Source of the DNA: Antitrichia curtipendula | Taxonomy: Eukaryota; Streptophyta; Bryopsida; Hypnales; Leucodontaceae | Assembly: GCA_951230915.1 (NCBI GenBank) | Contig: OX579638.1 | Location: 17,254,696-17,318,695 of the forward strand | Direction of reading: 5' to 3' | DNA: 64,000 nt | In this document: positions 45,260 through 57,388 of the stretch, one piece after another | Numbering within the stretch: position 1 is the first letter of the stretch | How the letters are laid out: every line of letters begins with the position of its first letter | Program-made: the position numbers and the translations under genes | The notes under the pieces: model-generated | Databases searched by the model: none | Told to the model about the DNA's origin: nothing | Seen by the model: only the letters and a program-made list of their open reading frames with translations

Positions 45260-48200
45260 CCTCCCCTCCTCTTCCCTCCCCCCTTCCACAAGGAAGGTCT
45301 ATAAAATGGACTTCCAAACCGGTCAAAGGAAAAATTGAGAATGATGAAAGCATCATGGCAGAATTCAAAAGACAAATGGCCATAATCTTAAGAGGTGGAG
45401 ATACCATTCAAAACTTAAGGTTCAAGCCGGCGGTCATGGTAAAGAACTTTGATGCACAAACAAGAAAAAGATTCAAAGGCATATCAAATGCCATTTTCAA
45501 GCATGAAACCAAAGAGTTAGAAAAAGCAGAAAGAGACCAAGATGAGGGGAAAGGGGAACAAGTGGATATGGTAGTCAGATGGGGGTTGAACTTGGCTACA
45601 ACACAAATATTTGGAACCGTGAAGCATTGGCCAACAACCTCCATGCAAAGAATACACGATGAGGAACTAAGGAAAAATCAAACACCAAGAGGATTAAGGA
45701 TGGAAGAAAAAGATGCACTGAATAAAAGATACATAGGTTTAGTGCGTAAGTTCCATATGTGGTTATACAAAAATGGCACAAGTAGGACGGTAATAGAAGC
45801 AACAATGCAAGAGTTATACAATCATGCATTAGTAAGCTTCACGGGAAAAATAACACAAGCGCCTCAAATGCCAGAATTTCCCCAATGAGAGGCATACCTA
45901 AAGGGCTTATAGCAAAGCAATGAAAGGCCTAGAACCACATTTTCATGGACAATAAGGATGTGGATATGGTTTTTCAAAAGATGGAAGAAATCATAAAGAA
46001 AGGGGATTGGAATAGAGGACCAAGATATGATCAAATAACATATAAGACCCTAAGACAATGTGATATACTAACATTGATAAAATGATTGATCTATACATTT
46101 AAAGTCCAAACATAATTCGAAATGATATACCCAAGCTATAAACTAGGGTTTGTATCATACATATCAAAATCCGGGGCCCCAAATACACAAGCCCCAAACT
46201 TGAGACCAGTAACATTCTTATCGATCTTCTTCAAGATACTAAGTAAGTATATAACCTTTGTTGCATATGAAGCAATGAAGGAGAAAGTAATAGGGAATAC
46301 ATGGGTACACCTTTCACTTTTCAAATGGAAGTGAACCCGAGAGTAGCGGAATGTAGGGATGCTAACTTTAAGTTGATGGCCATACAAGAAGATAGTAGGC
46401 ATAAGCACAATGAAATGTATTGCTTATTCACAGACTTCAAAGGGGCATTCACATCACTACCTTTGGGGCTAATTATGAAGACCATAGACATCCTCCCCAT
46501 TTGCTCAATCCTAAAGCAAATGTGGAAGAAAACGGCAAGTGAGAATAAGGTGAGACTAGTGGTAAATGGAGAAGCCTCGGAAATTATAAACATAACAAGA
46601 GGGGTGGCTCAAGGCATTACAATAAGTCTTTTAACATTTGCGGTGGTAAAAGAAATAGTTGCAAAATGGATAGCCAAAGAATGCAAAAGATACATGGTGA
46701 CGAGAATTGAGATAAAAGGAATGGACTACCTTGATGACGAAGTTAGGGTGGCCAATATGGAAGAGAATATTAGAAAGATGGCAAGAATCTAAACCCAATT
46801 TGCGGAATGGGCAGGAATGAAATTTGAAATCCATAAGTGTGCATACTGGGGGCGCAAGTTTAAAGTGCATAAAGGGAAAAAAATCTTACTGGAAGACTTC
46901 ATCCTTTGTGGAGAAACAATACCAAAACTAGACGGAAGTGAAGCCTTCAAGTATTTGGAGGAACACAAGGCACCGGCTTCAAGTGTCACAAACAAGAAGC
47001 CAACGTTACCATCCGAACCAAATGGAGAAAGAGAAAGTGCACACAAAGAGAAAAGGGCACTAAGAAAGTATAAGGAAAGGATAGCCCAATTGGATACACC
47101 TAGAATTCAAAAATTACACTATACAAGGAAGCTAGACTTCCTCTCACAAGCGGCGAGACCGCTTATAAAAATCTTATGCCCCATGACTCCTCCTCCAAAT
47201 TACATATTGGATGAGGCAACAAGGATTCAACATGGCGTGGCGCGAAGGATCCTAGGGTGGCTATTCCGGAGGGGAGGGAGAAGGCAATTGAAAACGCGTA
47301 CCGATTACCTAGGCCTAAGGCTCCCAAACTTTAGGACAATAAGGGACTTCATGCTAGTGAATATGGTGTATGCATTCATATGGAATCAAGATCCACAAAT
47401 ACGCATACTATTCATACACATGGCGGAAGAAATGAAAATGGCGGCAGGGTTGTGGATCAACCCCGAAGGAACCATTTTCCTAAATTGGAACTTGACATAT
47501 GGAGAAACTAGAAGGGATCTAAATACACAAACGGAGGGACTAGCATATTGGGAGTCAACAAGAGTGGACCCAAAGGCAATAGGAAAAAGACAATAGGAAA
47601 AAGAAGAAGAAAGAATGAAAGGACATAGTAACATACATAGCACATCTTTATCACGCATGTCAATCACTTGGCGTGCAAATAATGGCCAATGGACACTTTA
47701 AGGTATATATTCAAAATGGGAACCTAGATGGAAATGAGGAGGCACAAATAATAGGAGGTAGCGGCCTAGAGGAGACAAAGGTACAAAAAGAAATACTCAA
47801 GAAGTATACACAGCAAGCGGTGAGGTTTAAGAATAAGAAGGAACTTGTAGAGAAAATTATCACAAAGCAATTCCAATATGTGGGATTACAAGCGGTGGGG
47901 AGTAGAAAATGGTTGAGAACAGCATGCTTAAGCATGCCAGAATACAAAACTATGGTAGCGGCGGTGTTCAATGTATTACCGGTGAAATCGGTGGTAAGTA
48001 CTTGGAATAGAGGGGACAAGTCAATTGTTCAAATTGCAATGAGGGCAAAAGAGAAATGGTAAAACATCTCTTTTGTAGTTGCAAATACCCACTCTACGAA
48101 GCCATTAGAACAAAAAGACATGACAAGGTGGTATGTGAGCTTTATTATTGGGTAAAACTAAGAGCCCAAAAAGGGAAATTTGAAAATTTGGCCAATTTTC

Positions 48201-48583
48201 AAGTATGGATGGCGAAAAACACTTGGGGGACATCAAATGGGAACCAAGTGATCTTCCCCGAAATATTAGAAAATAGGGACATAACGCATAGAAGACCGGA
48301 CCTAATTTTCAAATATCAACCGCCCCAAACAAGAAGGGAGGCACGAGGGGAGGCACAAATAAGAAGTCACCAAATCGAAGTATGGGAAGTATCCATAATT
48401 ATAGATAATGCAATTGAGGAAGCAAGAGAGCAAAAAACAATTAGATATGAGGAACTAGTTGAGGCAATAAAAAGGACTCACCCTATAAGCAAGGTAAAGT
48501 TTAGGCCAATGATATTTGGGGTGATGGGAACGATACCAATTATAGTAATGAAAATACTCAAAGAAGTACAAACTAAAGCATAA
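45260..48583 (+). pseudogene. Non-LTR retrotransposon (LINE) with restriction-like endonuclease
   Basis: The open frame 45355-45888 and following fragments in shifting frames form one decayed ORF. Reverse transcriptase motifs: NLRPVTFLSIFFKILSK near 46200; motif A LFTDFKGAF (Asp near 46433); motif B RGVAQGITIS (near 46598); motif C YLDD (near 46727). The C-terminus has a CCHC knuckle (NCSNCNEGKREMVKHLFC near 48024-48075), then RTKRHDKV and RRPDLIF (near 48296) followed by QIEVWEVS, the layout of the restriction-like endonuclease of R2-type LINEs. Several stops and frameshifts (near 45888, 46090, 46334, 46792, 47596 and 48062) make it inactive. Confidence 0.78.
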
Positions 48584-50138
48584 ACTTCATGTGTAATATA
48601 CCACATCACACAAGCGATTGATAACCATAATCATAAGTTATGGATAATAAGAGATCAAATGCACAATAGGGGACAAAATTACCCATATGAGAGACTGGGG
48701 AGGTGGGTACCACAATGCAAGTAGCTAAGAAGGGAGTTCTTTAAATATTGCAAAAACTTGAAGCAACGTGAAGAATGGAAGATAAGACCAAAGGAGCCAA
48801 CATGGGAGATACCGATATTGGCAAATTGAAAGAGAATTGATGGATACTACTTTCAGGTCATAAGCAACGTGACGAAATGGGCAAACGGAGCTCCATCGGC
48901 ACTACAAGCATATTGAAAACATGCTTGAGAAGATATGTAAAGCTAACTTGGACGAGGTGATTCCAAAAAGCTCAAATAATAGGATAAAAATCCTTCTCAT
49001 GATTTAACATGAAATTCAGTATCACTCATGTTAATAGTTAGGCTAACTAGGAGAAAAGGTTAAGTCCATCCAAATAGTTAGCCATACAATTAGGTCTAGA
49101 TGCTAAGAGGAAAACATATATGATGTAGAACATCCAATGGAATGGAAGGGACTAGGTCTAGAAGACTTTAGGCCTAGAACTAGAAGGAGTTGTGGTTGTA
49201 AATACAAACAAGGAAAACCTACACATTCTCGAACTCGCCTCCGTGCTTAGGAAATTCAATGAAACCGGACCTAAGTAGGAACCAAAGGGTTCATCTCGAC
49301 GGAGGTGAGGGCCATCACGAACCGGACCCGGTGACCACATGTTGAGAGGAAATCAAATAGGAGACCCAAAACTTTGCCCATAGAGTTTAGCAAATTCTAG
49401 AACTTGATGAAAAGTGACATCAAGAAGAACTAGGAACATAATGAACCAAACTAGACCTCAACAACCAGGAAAGGGGACCCGAGAGATGCAACCCCAATGT
49501 ACACAAAACACGAATGTATAGTCAAAGGAGGCTCACCTCCAAGGAGGAAAAATGACAAAAAAATATCCACTCTGAAGAATGGCGAACTCCTAAGACCCCG
49601 ACATATGTTACATTGTTACACTAATAAGCAAATACAAAAAAGAATTACAAAAAAACTAAGAAAGAGAAGAGAAGAATGGAAGACACGTACTTTAATGAGC
49701 CTATAAAGTAGCATGTGAAGACCTGTGGCAATCTATACAACTCTAGAAAGCCTAAATGAAGCTAGAGAAAATTTACCAAACAAATTTGCAGCAATAATAC
49801 AATAGCAAAACCCTAGACGGACAAAACATCAAGCAAGGAAATAAAACAAAAACAAAGACTCATACTTGAAGAGGAATCACCTAAATACCTGCACGGCTTA
49901 CATAGTCAAATACTTCATAATAAATCACAAGCGAACGTTAAAAAAATGCCCATAAATGCAAGCGTCCTTCAACATTGACCAAAACTAAACATTGGCCAAG
50001 TGCGAGAGTGCAACAGTTGAGCAGCCAATAGGACGTGTAAGCAATCCATCCAATAGCCAAGTGTGAGACTGCAACCAAGTTTTAAAAATAACAACAATGA
50101 AACAGCCAATTGCATCACTTGAGAAAGATGATGAGGCA
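48584..50138. other. Possible LINE 3' UTR and flank, no gene recognised
   Basis: A-rich plus-strand sequence continues in base composition from the LINE coding part. The 3' end of the LINE could not be placed, as no clean poly-A tail or tail repeat is visible. Short open frames (49497-49706 and 49340-49158) show no domain. Confidence 0.4.
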
Positions 50139-50141
50139 AAG

Positions 50142-50230
50142 CACTATAAGAAACCCGTGTTTTTTTTTACATCTAAAATTTGGATGTCAAATTTTTTGGA
50201 CATAAAAAAAAATATGGGTTTCTTATAGTG
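50142..50230. mobile_element. CACTA-like MITE, 89 bp, TSD AAG
   Basis: Termini CACTATAAGAAACCC and GGGTTTCTTATAGTG, flanked on both sides by AAG (50139-50141, 50231-50233). The arms continue almost to the middle (ATTTGGATGTC region). Confidence 0.8.
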
Positions 50231-50233
50231 AAG

Positions 50234-51962
50234 ACTCAAAGAGCACTCAATATTTGAAGTGATAGAAAGTGCACTCAAGAAGATTAAAAGCATTAAAGTG
50301 ACATAAAGTGACTAAGACACTGAATGAATTGAATGCCTGAGCAATAAGCGACTAAAATGATTAAGCCTCAGGGAGAATGACGATAACAATTGCCAACCCT
50401 AAACTCTAATTGCAATGTGACTAACAAACAGACACTAACCAAAAACACTACATTTTCCTAATGGTAATAAACATATGAAGGCTAATTACCAAGGTGGCAA
50501 GGTCCACACTAACCAAAAAATTCCGCCTACCTTCCCATCCCTTGGTTGCTTGCCAAAAAAACAAAATTTCAAACAATAAATATCCTAATTATTATTAGGG
50601 TAGCCAATCAAATTGTTGAAACTTTTTTACCATGCCTAGTCAATTTCCTAACTTGGCGTTTTGGGAGGTTGTATTTCATCCCAATGTTCTCTATGTCATT
50701 TGAAAATCTTCAAAAAAATTGGCTAGGTCATAACTAAACCTTGGCACTCCTCGGACATTGGTGGTATGTGAATATGATGTAATTGCTAAGAATGATTTTT
50801 GTTGATTGACTATTACTAGCTAGCTTCTTACTTTTATTCTAGGTTACTATCTATTATATATTTTTTGTTTTAAGAATAAAAAATTTAAATGGAAATATAT
50901 ATTTTTGAAAAATATGACCTTAACAACCAAAAAATTTGAAGTTGGCAATATTGACAACCAAATATTAAGATAATTTGTCCTAAAAATTTTCAAGAAGTTG
51001 TCAAAATTTTGTCCTACCTAGGTGTGTAAGTTTTGGAAATTACATGGTTGATCATAAATCCCAAATAGGAGGCACATTTTTCACTACATACTTACAATTG
51101 CATCTCCCTTCACTATTGGATTGACATGTCATATATTCTCTATAGTATATGGTTTTTTAAAAACTAGAACAATAATGCAACTATACTTGAGCATTGTGCC
51201 TGTTATTATATTTTATATTTTTTTTGTTGAACCTTGTTAGAAGTATACTAGATTTCTTTCTTATGCAAGTCAAAAAAGTATACAAGATTCCCTCTTTACA
51301 CAATATTTGGACAACATATTACTCCAAAATGAATTTTCAAACAACCAAAAAATAAACAGACATAAAAGTGACCCTATGCTATTGTAACTAATAGGTTGTA
51401 TATTTAAGGCAATCAAAAAATCTATTGGAGTTGGTTTGAGAAAAGGATTACAATTTAGTATTTTAGTCTATAGGAGGCAAAGATTTGAGAAGAAATAATT
51501 TTAGAGTGATTCCACAAAACTCTTGTATTATTCGTTGCATTTTTGTCTAGTACTACTGATTTTATTCAAGAGTGCTTTTAAATTTGGAATTTAGAATTTT
51601 AAAAATTAAATAAAATAGGTCTAAATTTAGACCTTTAAGGAAATAATGCCCTTAAAATATCAAGTCCGAAATCATTTTTAAATTAGGAGAACTAAAAAAT
51701 AAATCTGTAAAAAAAAATGGACACAATGGCATTTAAATAATTAATAAATAGAAAAATTAGAACTAAAAAAACTAAAATTGGACATCCTTGAGAATTTTTT
51801 AGAAATGAGATTAAATTGAAAAAATAGAGACTAACTATATTTGGATGTTCAAAAGTATGTAAGGAAGGAAGTTGTCTTTGTATGAGGCTAGAGGGGCCAT
51901 GTTTAATAATTGTAGATGTCTTTTACACAACCATTTTATGTCAAAAGTGGGAACCTTGGACC
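50234..51962. other. AT-rich stretch, dispersed repeat, no gene
   Basis: 50560-50770 resembles 63650-63830 (GAAAATCTTCAAAAA-ATT, AGGTCA-AA-TA), a dispersed repeat of unknown type. The remainder has only short frames and no recognised element. Confidence 0.35.
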
Positions 51963-51966
51963 TTAA

Positions 51967-52548
51967 CTCCTAAAGGATCCAATTGCAATTTCTGGCAACA
52001 TAGTGATCTTTGGGAACTCACTATGAATGGAATTTTCAATTTTTTCTGCTGAATTTATCACACAACATGTGCCCAAGGAGTAGCTTCAAGGCACAATAAT
52101 TTTCATAACTTGACTACATGGTTAAAAAATTATTGTATGATATGTAGTTTTTGTTGTTTCCTAAGCAATTCAAAAAAATGATGTTTTAAGGAAATAAAAC
52201 TTTGAATTTTCTTTTTTAGGTTTGTATATATGTAGAATGCTTTGAATCACATTCCATTTTGATTGACAAGATGAAAATTATGAGGAGTTTGAGGTTGTAG
52301 GTAGTAATGGAATCTCTACTCTAAAATAAATTTTGAAGTCCTTTATTTAACTCAATTTTTAATATTTTTGAAACAAAATAAAATCATTTAATTGTAGATT
52401 ATTCATTACAACATTACAACCATTGGAATTGGTATTTTTCAATTCCATAAATAAAATCTTAATAATTTAGTATTTTAAATCATACTCTACCTCTTTCTAC
52501 ATACTTTGAAGCAGTTTTGGATCTAAAAACACCGAATTCTCTTAGAGG
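51967..52548. mobile_element. TTAA-flanked non-autonomous DNA transposon, copy B (shortened)
   Basis: Ends CTCCTAAAGGATCCAAT and TTAGAGG, flanked by TTAA (51963-51966, 52549-52552). The interior is homologous to copy A in opposite orientation (TGACTACATGGTTAAAAAATT; CATTACAACATTACAACCATT). At 582 bp it is shorter than copies A and C, and its termini are more diverged. Confidence 0.6.
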
Positions 52549-52552
52549 TTAA

Positions 52553-54049
52553 AGCTCATGTAGGTTGGATCATTAATTTTAGATACTCCAAAGTTCAAAA
52601 AATATAAAAATTCAATTGTGATATATTAGTAAAATCAACCATTTAATAAAGTTTTTTTTAGATTCAAAATAACAAATACAATGCTTGCAAATGATATTAT
52701 GGATTTTCCTTCTAAAATTCTAATTCCACCAATTCTATAATTCAAAAGTCATGATCAAAAACATGATGTATGTGTAATGTATGACATCTAAACAATACAA
52801 ATATTCTATGGAATCACCCTTTAATCTCAAAAGAAATGTTTACAAAATTAATCCCTAATGAACGAATTGCCTAAGTAGTGGTTGTAGTTGTTTTCAATTG
52901 CCATAGGATTGGATGTTTATCTATTATATTAAGAAAAATATTCCTATAACTTATAGGAAATTTCATCACTTTTTTTCAATGACATCAAATTTGGACATTT
53001 GGAGCTTAATGCATTCAAGGATGGATAATTTCTTCTATTTTTGCAACCAATGGAAGATGGTCCTTCCTTTAAGGAGATTTTATAAGAGTTTATGTGGAAT
53101 AATGTTAGGCACAATCAACTTATATGGACCAATAAATAATGGTGGATAATTACTCTTGAAGGTTTAATTCAATATGCATTTGTTCTTGTAATATTATTGA
53201 TTTGCTAAGCCTCTTTCTAAAAGACTTACTAGTATAAATGTTGAGATGGTGTATTTTATACTGTATTCTATACAACCTATATTCATCCAAATGTGAAATT
53301 ATCATCTTACTTGGAATTCGTAAGGTGAATTTTGTTGATATCATCAATTGAAAATTGAAAAACATTTTACAAAATATTCCAAATTTTTTGTCCAAAATTC
53401 AACACAATATATAAATTGTCACAAAAAAAAATCCATGCTCTAAATATACTTTATTTTGGTTTGAATTATAGTAAAACAATAACATTCAATTATAAATGTT
53501 GATTCATAAGAACTAACTCAAGCTGATCCATATTTTTTATGTTTTCTAAATGATCATATCCTTTAGACTCTAGATGAAGTCAACTTCCTAGGCCTAGAGC
53601 TCCATCATACCTTGTGTATCCTATGTTGTTGCCACAACCAAAATAAAAGTAAAAATAATTTTTTAAATTTAAAATTCATTAAAAAAATTTAATTATGTAT
53701 CTTTCACATTGTAGTGTGAGAGTTTGTTTTTTTGGTATTAATATAAAACTTTATGCACAAAAGAGTTAAAGGGCTTTGTTTTGTGGCATTTGGACAAGCC
53801 ATGTGAAAGTTATATTTTTTCCAAAATAAAATATATTTGAATTTAATTTTTTGTTTTAAAAAAAATCTATAACTTTCACATTGTAGGCCCAAACACCAAA
53901 AAATTGGCACAAATAAAAAACTCTATGCACAAAGTAGTGTAAGGGCTTTGTTTCTTGACATTTGGACATGCAATTTAGAAGTTATGGTTTTTCCAAAATA
54001 AAAGATAATTTAGTTCAATTTTTGAATTTGTAAAAACTTTGAAATTCAT
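52553..54049. other. AT-rich stretch with a duplicated 170-bp segment
   Basis: Segments at 53700-53865 and 53868-54040 share order and phrases (TTTCACATTGTAG, TATGCACAAA-AGT, GGGCTTTGTTT-TTG, TTTGGACA, TTCCAAAATAAA), so this is an imperfect tandem duplication. A third, weaker copy begins near 54500. No gene recognised. Confidence 0.45.
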
Positions 54050-54494
54050 GGCCACTTCACACTATAGCTGACCAAGTCGAGAGGCCATGGGATTGAGTGG
54101 CCAAACTTTATTGAGAGTCTACAAAAATGAGCAATAAATAGGCAATAAAATACATGAATTGGAGCCTTCAACCAACCATAGTGTGAAGCCTCTAAAGGCC
54201 AAGCCCAGTGTCCAAACTCTTAGCAATGAACTCCCACCTACCAATCTAACAGTTGAGATCTTGTCATAAGTTGACAACCTTTTGGCCATAGTTTGGATCT
54301 CTAATTTTAGTCGGCCTAAACTTTTTTTAAGAGTCCATCGCCATGTAAGCAATTTATTGCCACGTAGGTAGTCTGAAGGCCTTTGGACTTGTGCCTTCTA
54401 GAGTGAAGGGTCAAGAGGTCAAACTTTTGATTTTTTGAAATTTGATCAGTGGAAACCACAACCTCTTGACCTTTGACCGTACTGTGAAGTGGCC
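54050..54494. repeat. Possible MITE with GGCCACTTCACA termini
   Basis: The ends GGCCACTTCACACTA and (reverse complement of right) GGCCACTTCACAGTA match at 14 of 15 positions. The interior is non-coding with further loose inverse similarity (GTCAAGAGG / CGAGAGGCC). It splits the repeat series described at 52553-54049, which supports insertion. No target duplication was seen. Confidence 0.45.
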
Positions 54495-56009
54495 CTCAAT
54501 AACTTTCACACCATAGGTCCAAAACATCACAAAACAAAGTCCATGCCAAGAGCTTTCCAACCACTGTCCGGGAAGTACCCTTACAGTAAACGGACCATAT
54601 CCTTCATTCTCGAAGTTGGCTCGGATTTTTTAAGTTTTACTTGGAAGTCAACTTGAGAAGTGGATTTTTTTCCAGTTGCAATCTTATATTTTGAAATCTC
54701 ATTAGGCAATTTGCCGGATTTCTATATTTCTATTTGGCCATTTTCTTGAATGTGGAAAATAGAGCCGTTTTTGTGTTTTCATAGGGGAGTTTTATTTCTA
54801 CTACCCATTTTTTTTTTGGGATGTATCCTTGGCAAGAATTGAACTTGGCTAAGCCCCTACCAAATTAGGGCCAAGGATATAGCCTTCAAAAAATACAAGG
54901 ATCCAAAAGAGGATCCAAGTATTTTTCGGAGGCTGGTTAGTACGTTAAACATTGCAAGTCAAAACATTTTAGTAACACTAGCATCAGTGTGAAGTGCCCC
55001 GGACAAAAAAAACCTAGTACTCACACTAAGTCCACCTGAACCATTCAAATAAAAAGAGGGGTTAGAATACAAGAAATGATACTTGCTATCGTTTTTTCAA
55101 AGAAGGACAACATCACAAAGAACATCATCTATCTCATCATCTGGGCCTTCTAAAGCTATTCGCAGCACTGCCTCCAAATGCTTGTTGCCCAACATGTTCC
55201 TCACACAAGTTTTGATTAGATTTTGGACATTAAAAGCACGCTCACATATGGCTGTGGAAACACATTGCATTGAAGCCAACTTAGCAAGAATAAGAAGGTT
55301 AGGGTAGCGGACTTGTACGGAATGATTCCACGTGATCATTCCCCACAAGTCCCTAAAAATTTTGTCCCTCCATTCGTTGATGCATTGCAACTTATAAGAC
55401 AAAAATGCACACTTGCATGTTGCGACATCAATAAGGGCAGGGAGAGTGAAGCCTACATGGGATTGATCCACATCGAAATGGGCCAACAAAGACTCTAATT
55501 CTGCAACAAAATAATTTTGCAAGCCCACTTGCCTTGATGGCATGTTAGTGGAATTCAAAACTTTGAAACAAGAAATCAAATCTTTATTCTGAAATCTTGT
55601 ATTCAAACCTGTAGAAATAGCCTCAACAAAAGCCCTTTGAAAATCTAGTGCCTCTCCTAGGTCTGTCCCTAGCCTGCACCTTTGCATTTCAAACCTATAA
55701 AACATCTTTCCTCGAATTTCAGACTGCAACCTCTTCAAATAACCCCCGTGAGGACCATAATTTGGAAGCAAATGAAAAACACTGTCCTCATTGAATGTAG
55801 CAGCGTTCAAGTCACAAGATTCAACAATGAAAAGCATGCGAATTTGAGCAATTTCAGACTGAATTATGCTACCAATGCTACTGACGTCAACAAACTTGTA
55901 TTGAAAAAACTTGGCTAGTATAGCCAACGAATGCAAAATGCCAGCCAGAAAAAACCCACCATAAATGAACTTAAACTAACCCAATTTGTACAATACTTCC
56001 TTGGCATGG

Positions 56010-57092
56010 CACTAGTAGAAAAAAACAGTGCCCAAATCAACAAAAATCAACACAGAAGTGTTGATTTTTTTGTTGATTTGGACGTGTTAATTTAGGTACT
56101 TTTTAACAGAAATCTGTTGATTTTTTTGTTAGTCTTTTGTTAATTTGGGCACTAAATTTTTTTTTCAAATTTTTTTTTTCCAAAAAATCGACCACTGAAA
56201 AGTTGCCACATGGCACTGCTACGTAGGCAGCTTCCAAATGAGGTGCCACGTGGCAGTTGCCTACGTGGCACCCGATTTAGTGTTGCCGGCAAGGTTTGAA
56301 CCTTGCACCTCACTCTTGGGGTGCAAGGTTCAAACCATTGCACCCCACACACACATGCATGTATATGTGAGTTTTTTTTTGTTTTACTTAGTTAAAGTAT
56401 TTTTTTTTTTCATTTTTTTGTTAAAGACAGCAGACTTCAAAGGCCATTTAGGCATAGAAAAACAACTTTTTTCTAAAAACTTTAAACTAAGAAAAGTTGA
56501 TACATACAAGTATCTTTCATCTCCAAAAATCCGTTTGCAATTTTAAGTCTCCAATCAAAAGTTATGACTAAATTTCAGAGAGGGTCTTTCATAATGTCAA
56601 AAAAAATTCAATGGAACTCCTCTCTGAAATTTAGTCATAACTTTTGATTGGAGACTTAAAATTGCAAACGGATTTTTGGAGATGAAAGATACTTGTATGT
56701 ATCAACTTTTCTTAGTTCAAAGTTTTTAGAAAAAAGTTGTTTTCCTATGCCTAAATGGTCTTTGAAGTCTGCTGACTTTAAGAATTACCAAATTGGGAAT
56801 GATTTATTTATTTTTTCCATAAACAAACTATTTATAGAATACTAACTATGATAGTTTACACATTTTTTCAAATAAAAAAATTTACTTGAGAATTTTTTTA
56901 GTCAAAATTAACAAAAAAGTGTTGAGTTTTTGTTAATTTGAAAATGCAGTACCCAAATTAACAAAAAAATTTGTTGATTTGGGCAGTTTTTACAAAAATC
57001 AACAAAAAATTGTTAAAATGGATGATGCAGTACCCAAATCAACAAAAATTTGTTGATGTTTTGTTAATTTCGGCACTGTTTTTCTAGTAGTG
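56010..57092. mobile_element. Non-autonomous CACTA element, 1.1 kb, TSD TGG
   Basis: Termini CACTAGTAGAAAAA-CAGTGCC and GGCACTG-TTTTTCTAGTAGTG, flanked by TGG on both sides (56007-56009, 57093-57095). Subterminal repeats AAATCAACAAAAA face inward. It belongs to the same family as 34290-37186, and contains a near-perfect hairpin at 56433-56775 and a tRNA-like T-arm near 56290-56335. It is inserted in the hAT transposase. Confidence 0.88.
56433..56775. repeat. Near-perfect 340-bp hairpin in the CACTA element
   Basis: Arms of about 150 bases (AGCAGACTTCAAAGGCCATTT on the left, complement on the right) with very few mismatches and a loop of about 30 bases near 56590-56625. It corresponds to the hairpin at 34845-35180. 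It would fold into a long double-stranded RNA if transcribed. Confidence 0.85.
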
Positions 57093-57388
57093 TGGGCTAA
57101 ATCCCGATCGTCCATAGTTTGGAAATAACAAAGAATTGACTCTAGTGAATCACACAATGTAGTAACAGCCTGCCATCTGCTGAGCCAACGAATTTTGTAA
57201 TACCTTTTCATTGTTTTCTTGGCATCAAGAAGTTCTTCTTGCAAAAATGTCAATGCATGCTTGCACTTGCTCGATTTGCTGAAGAAAGAAAAAATTGAAT
57301 TCAACAAGTAATCAACTTCAGCAAACAAAGACTTGCAATTAGGTGCTTTGGCAACATCTAGGGTTGCTAGATTTGTGCAGTGAGCGAC

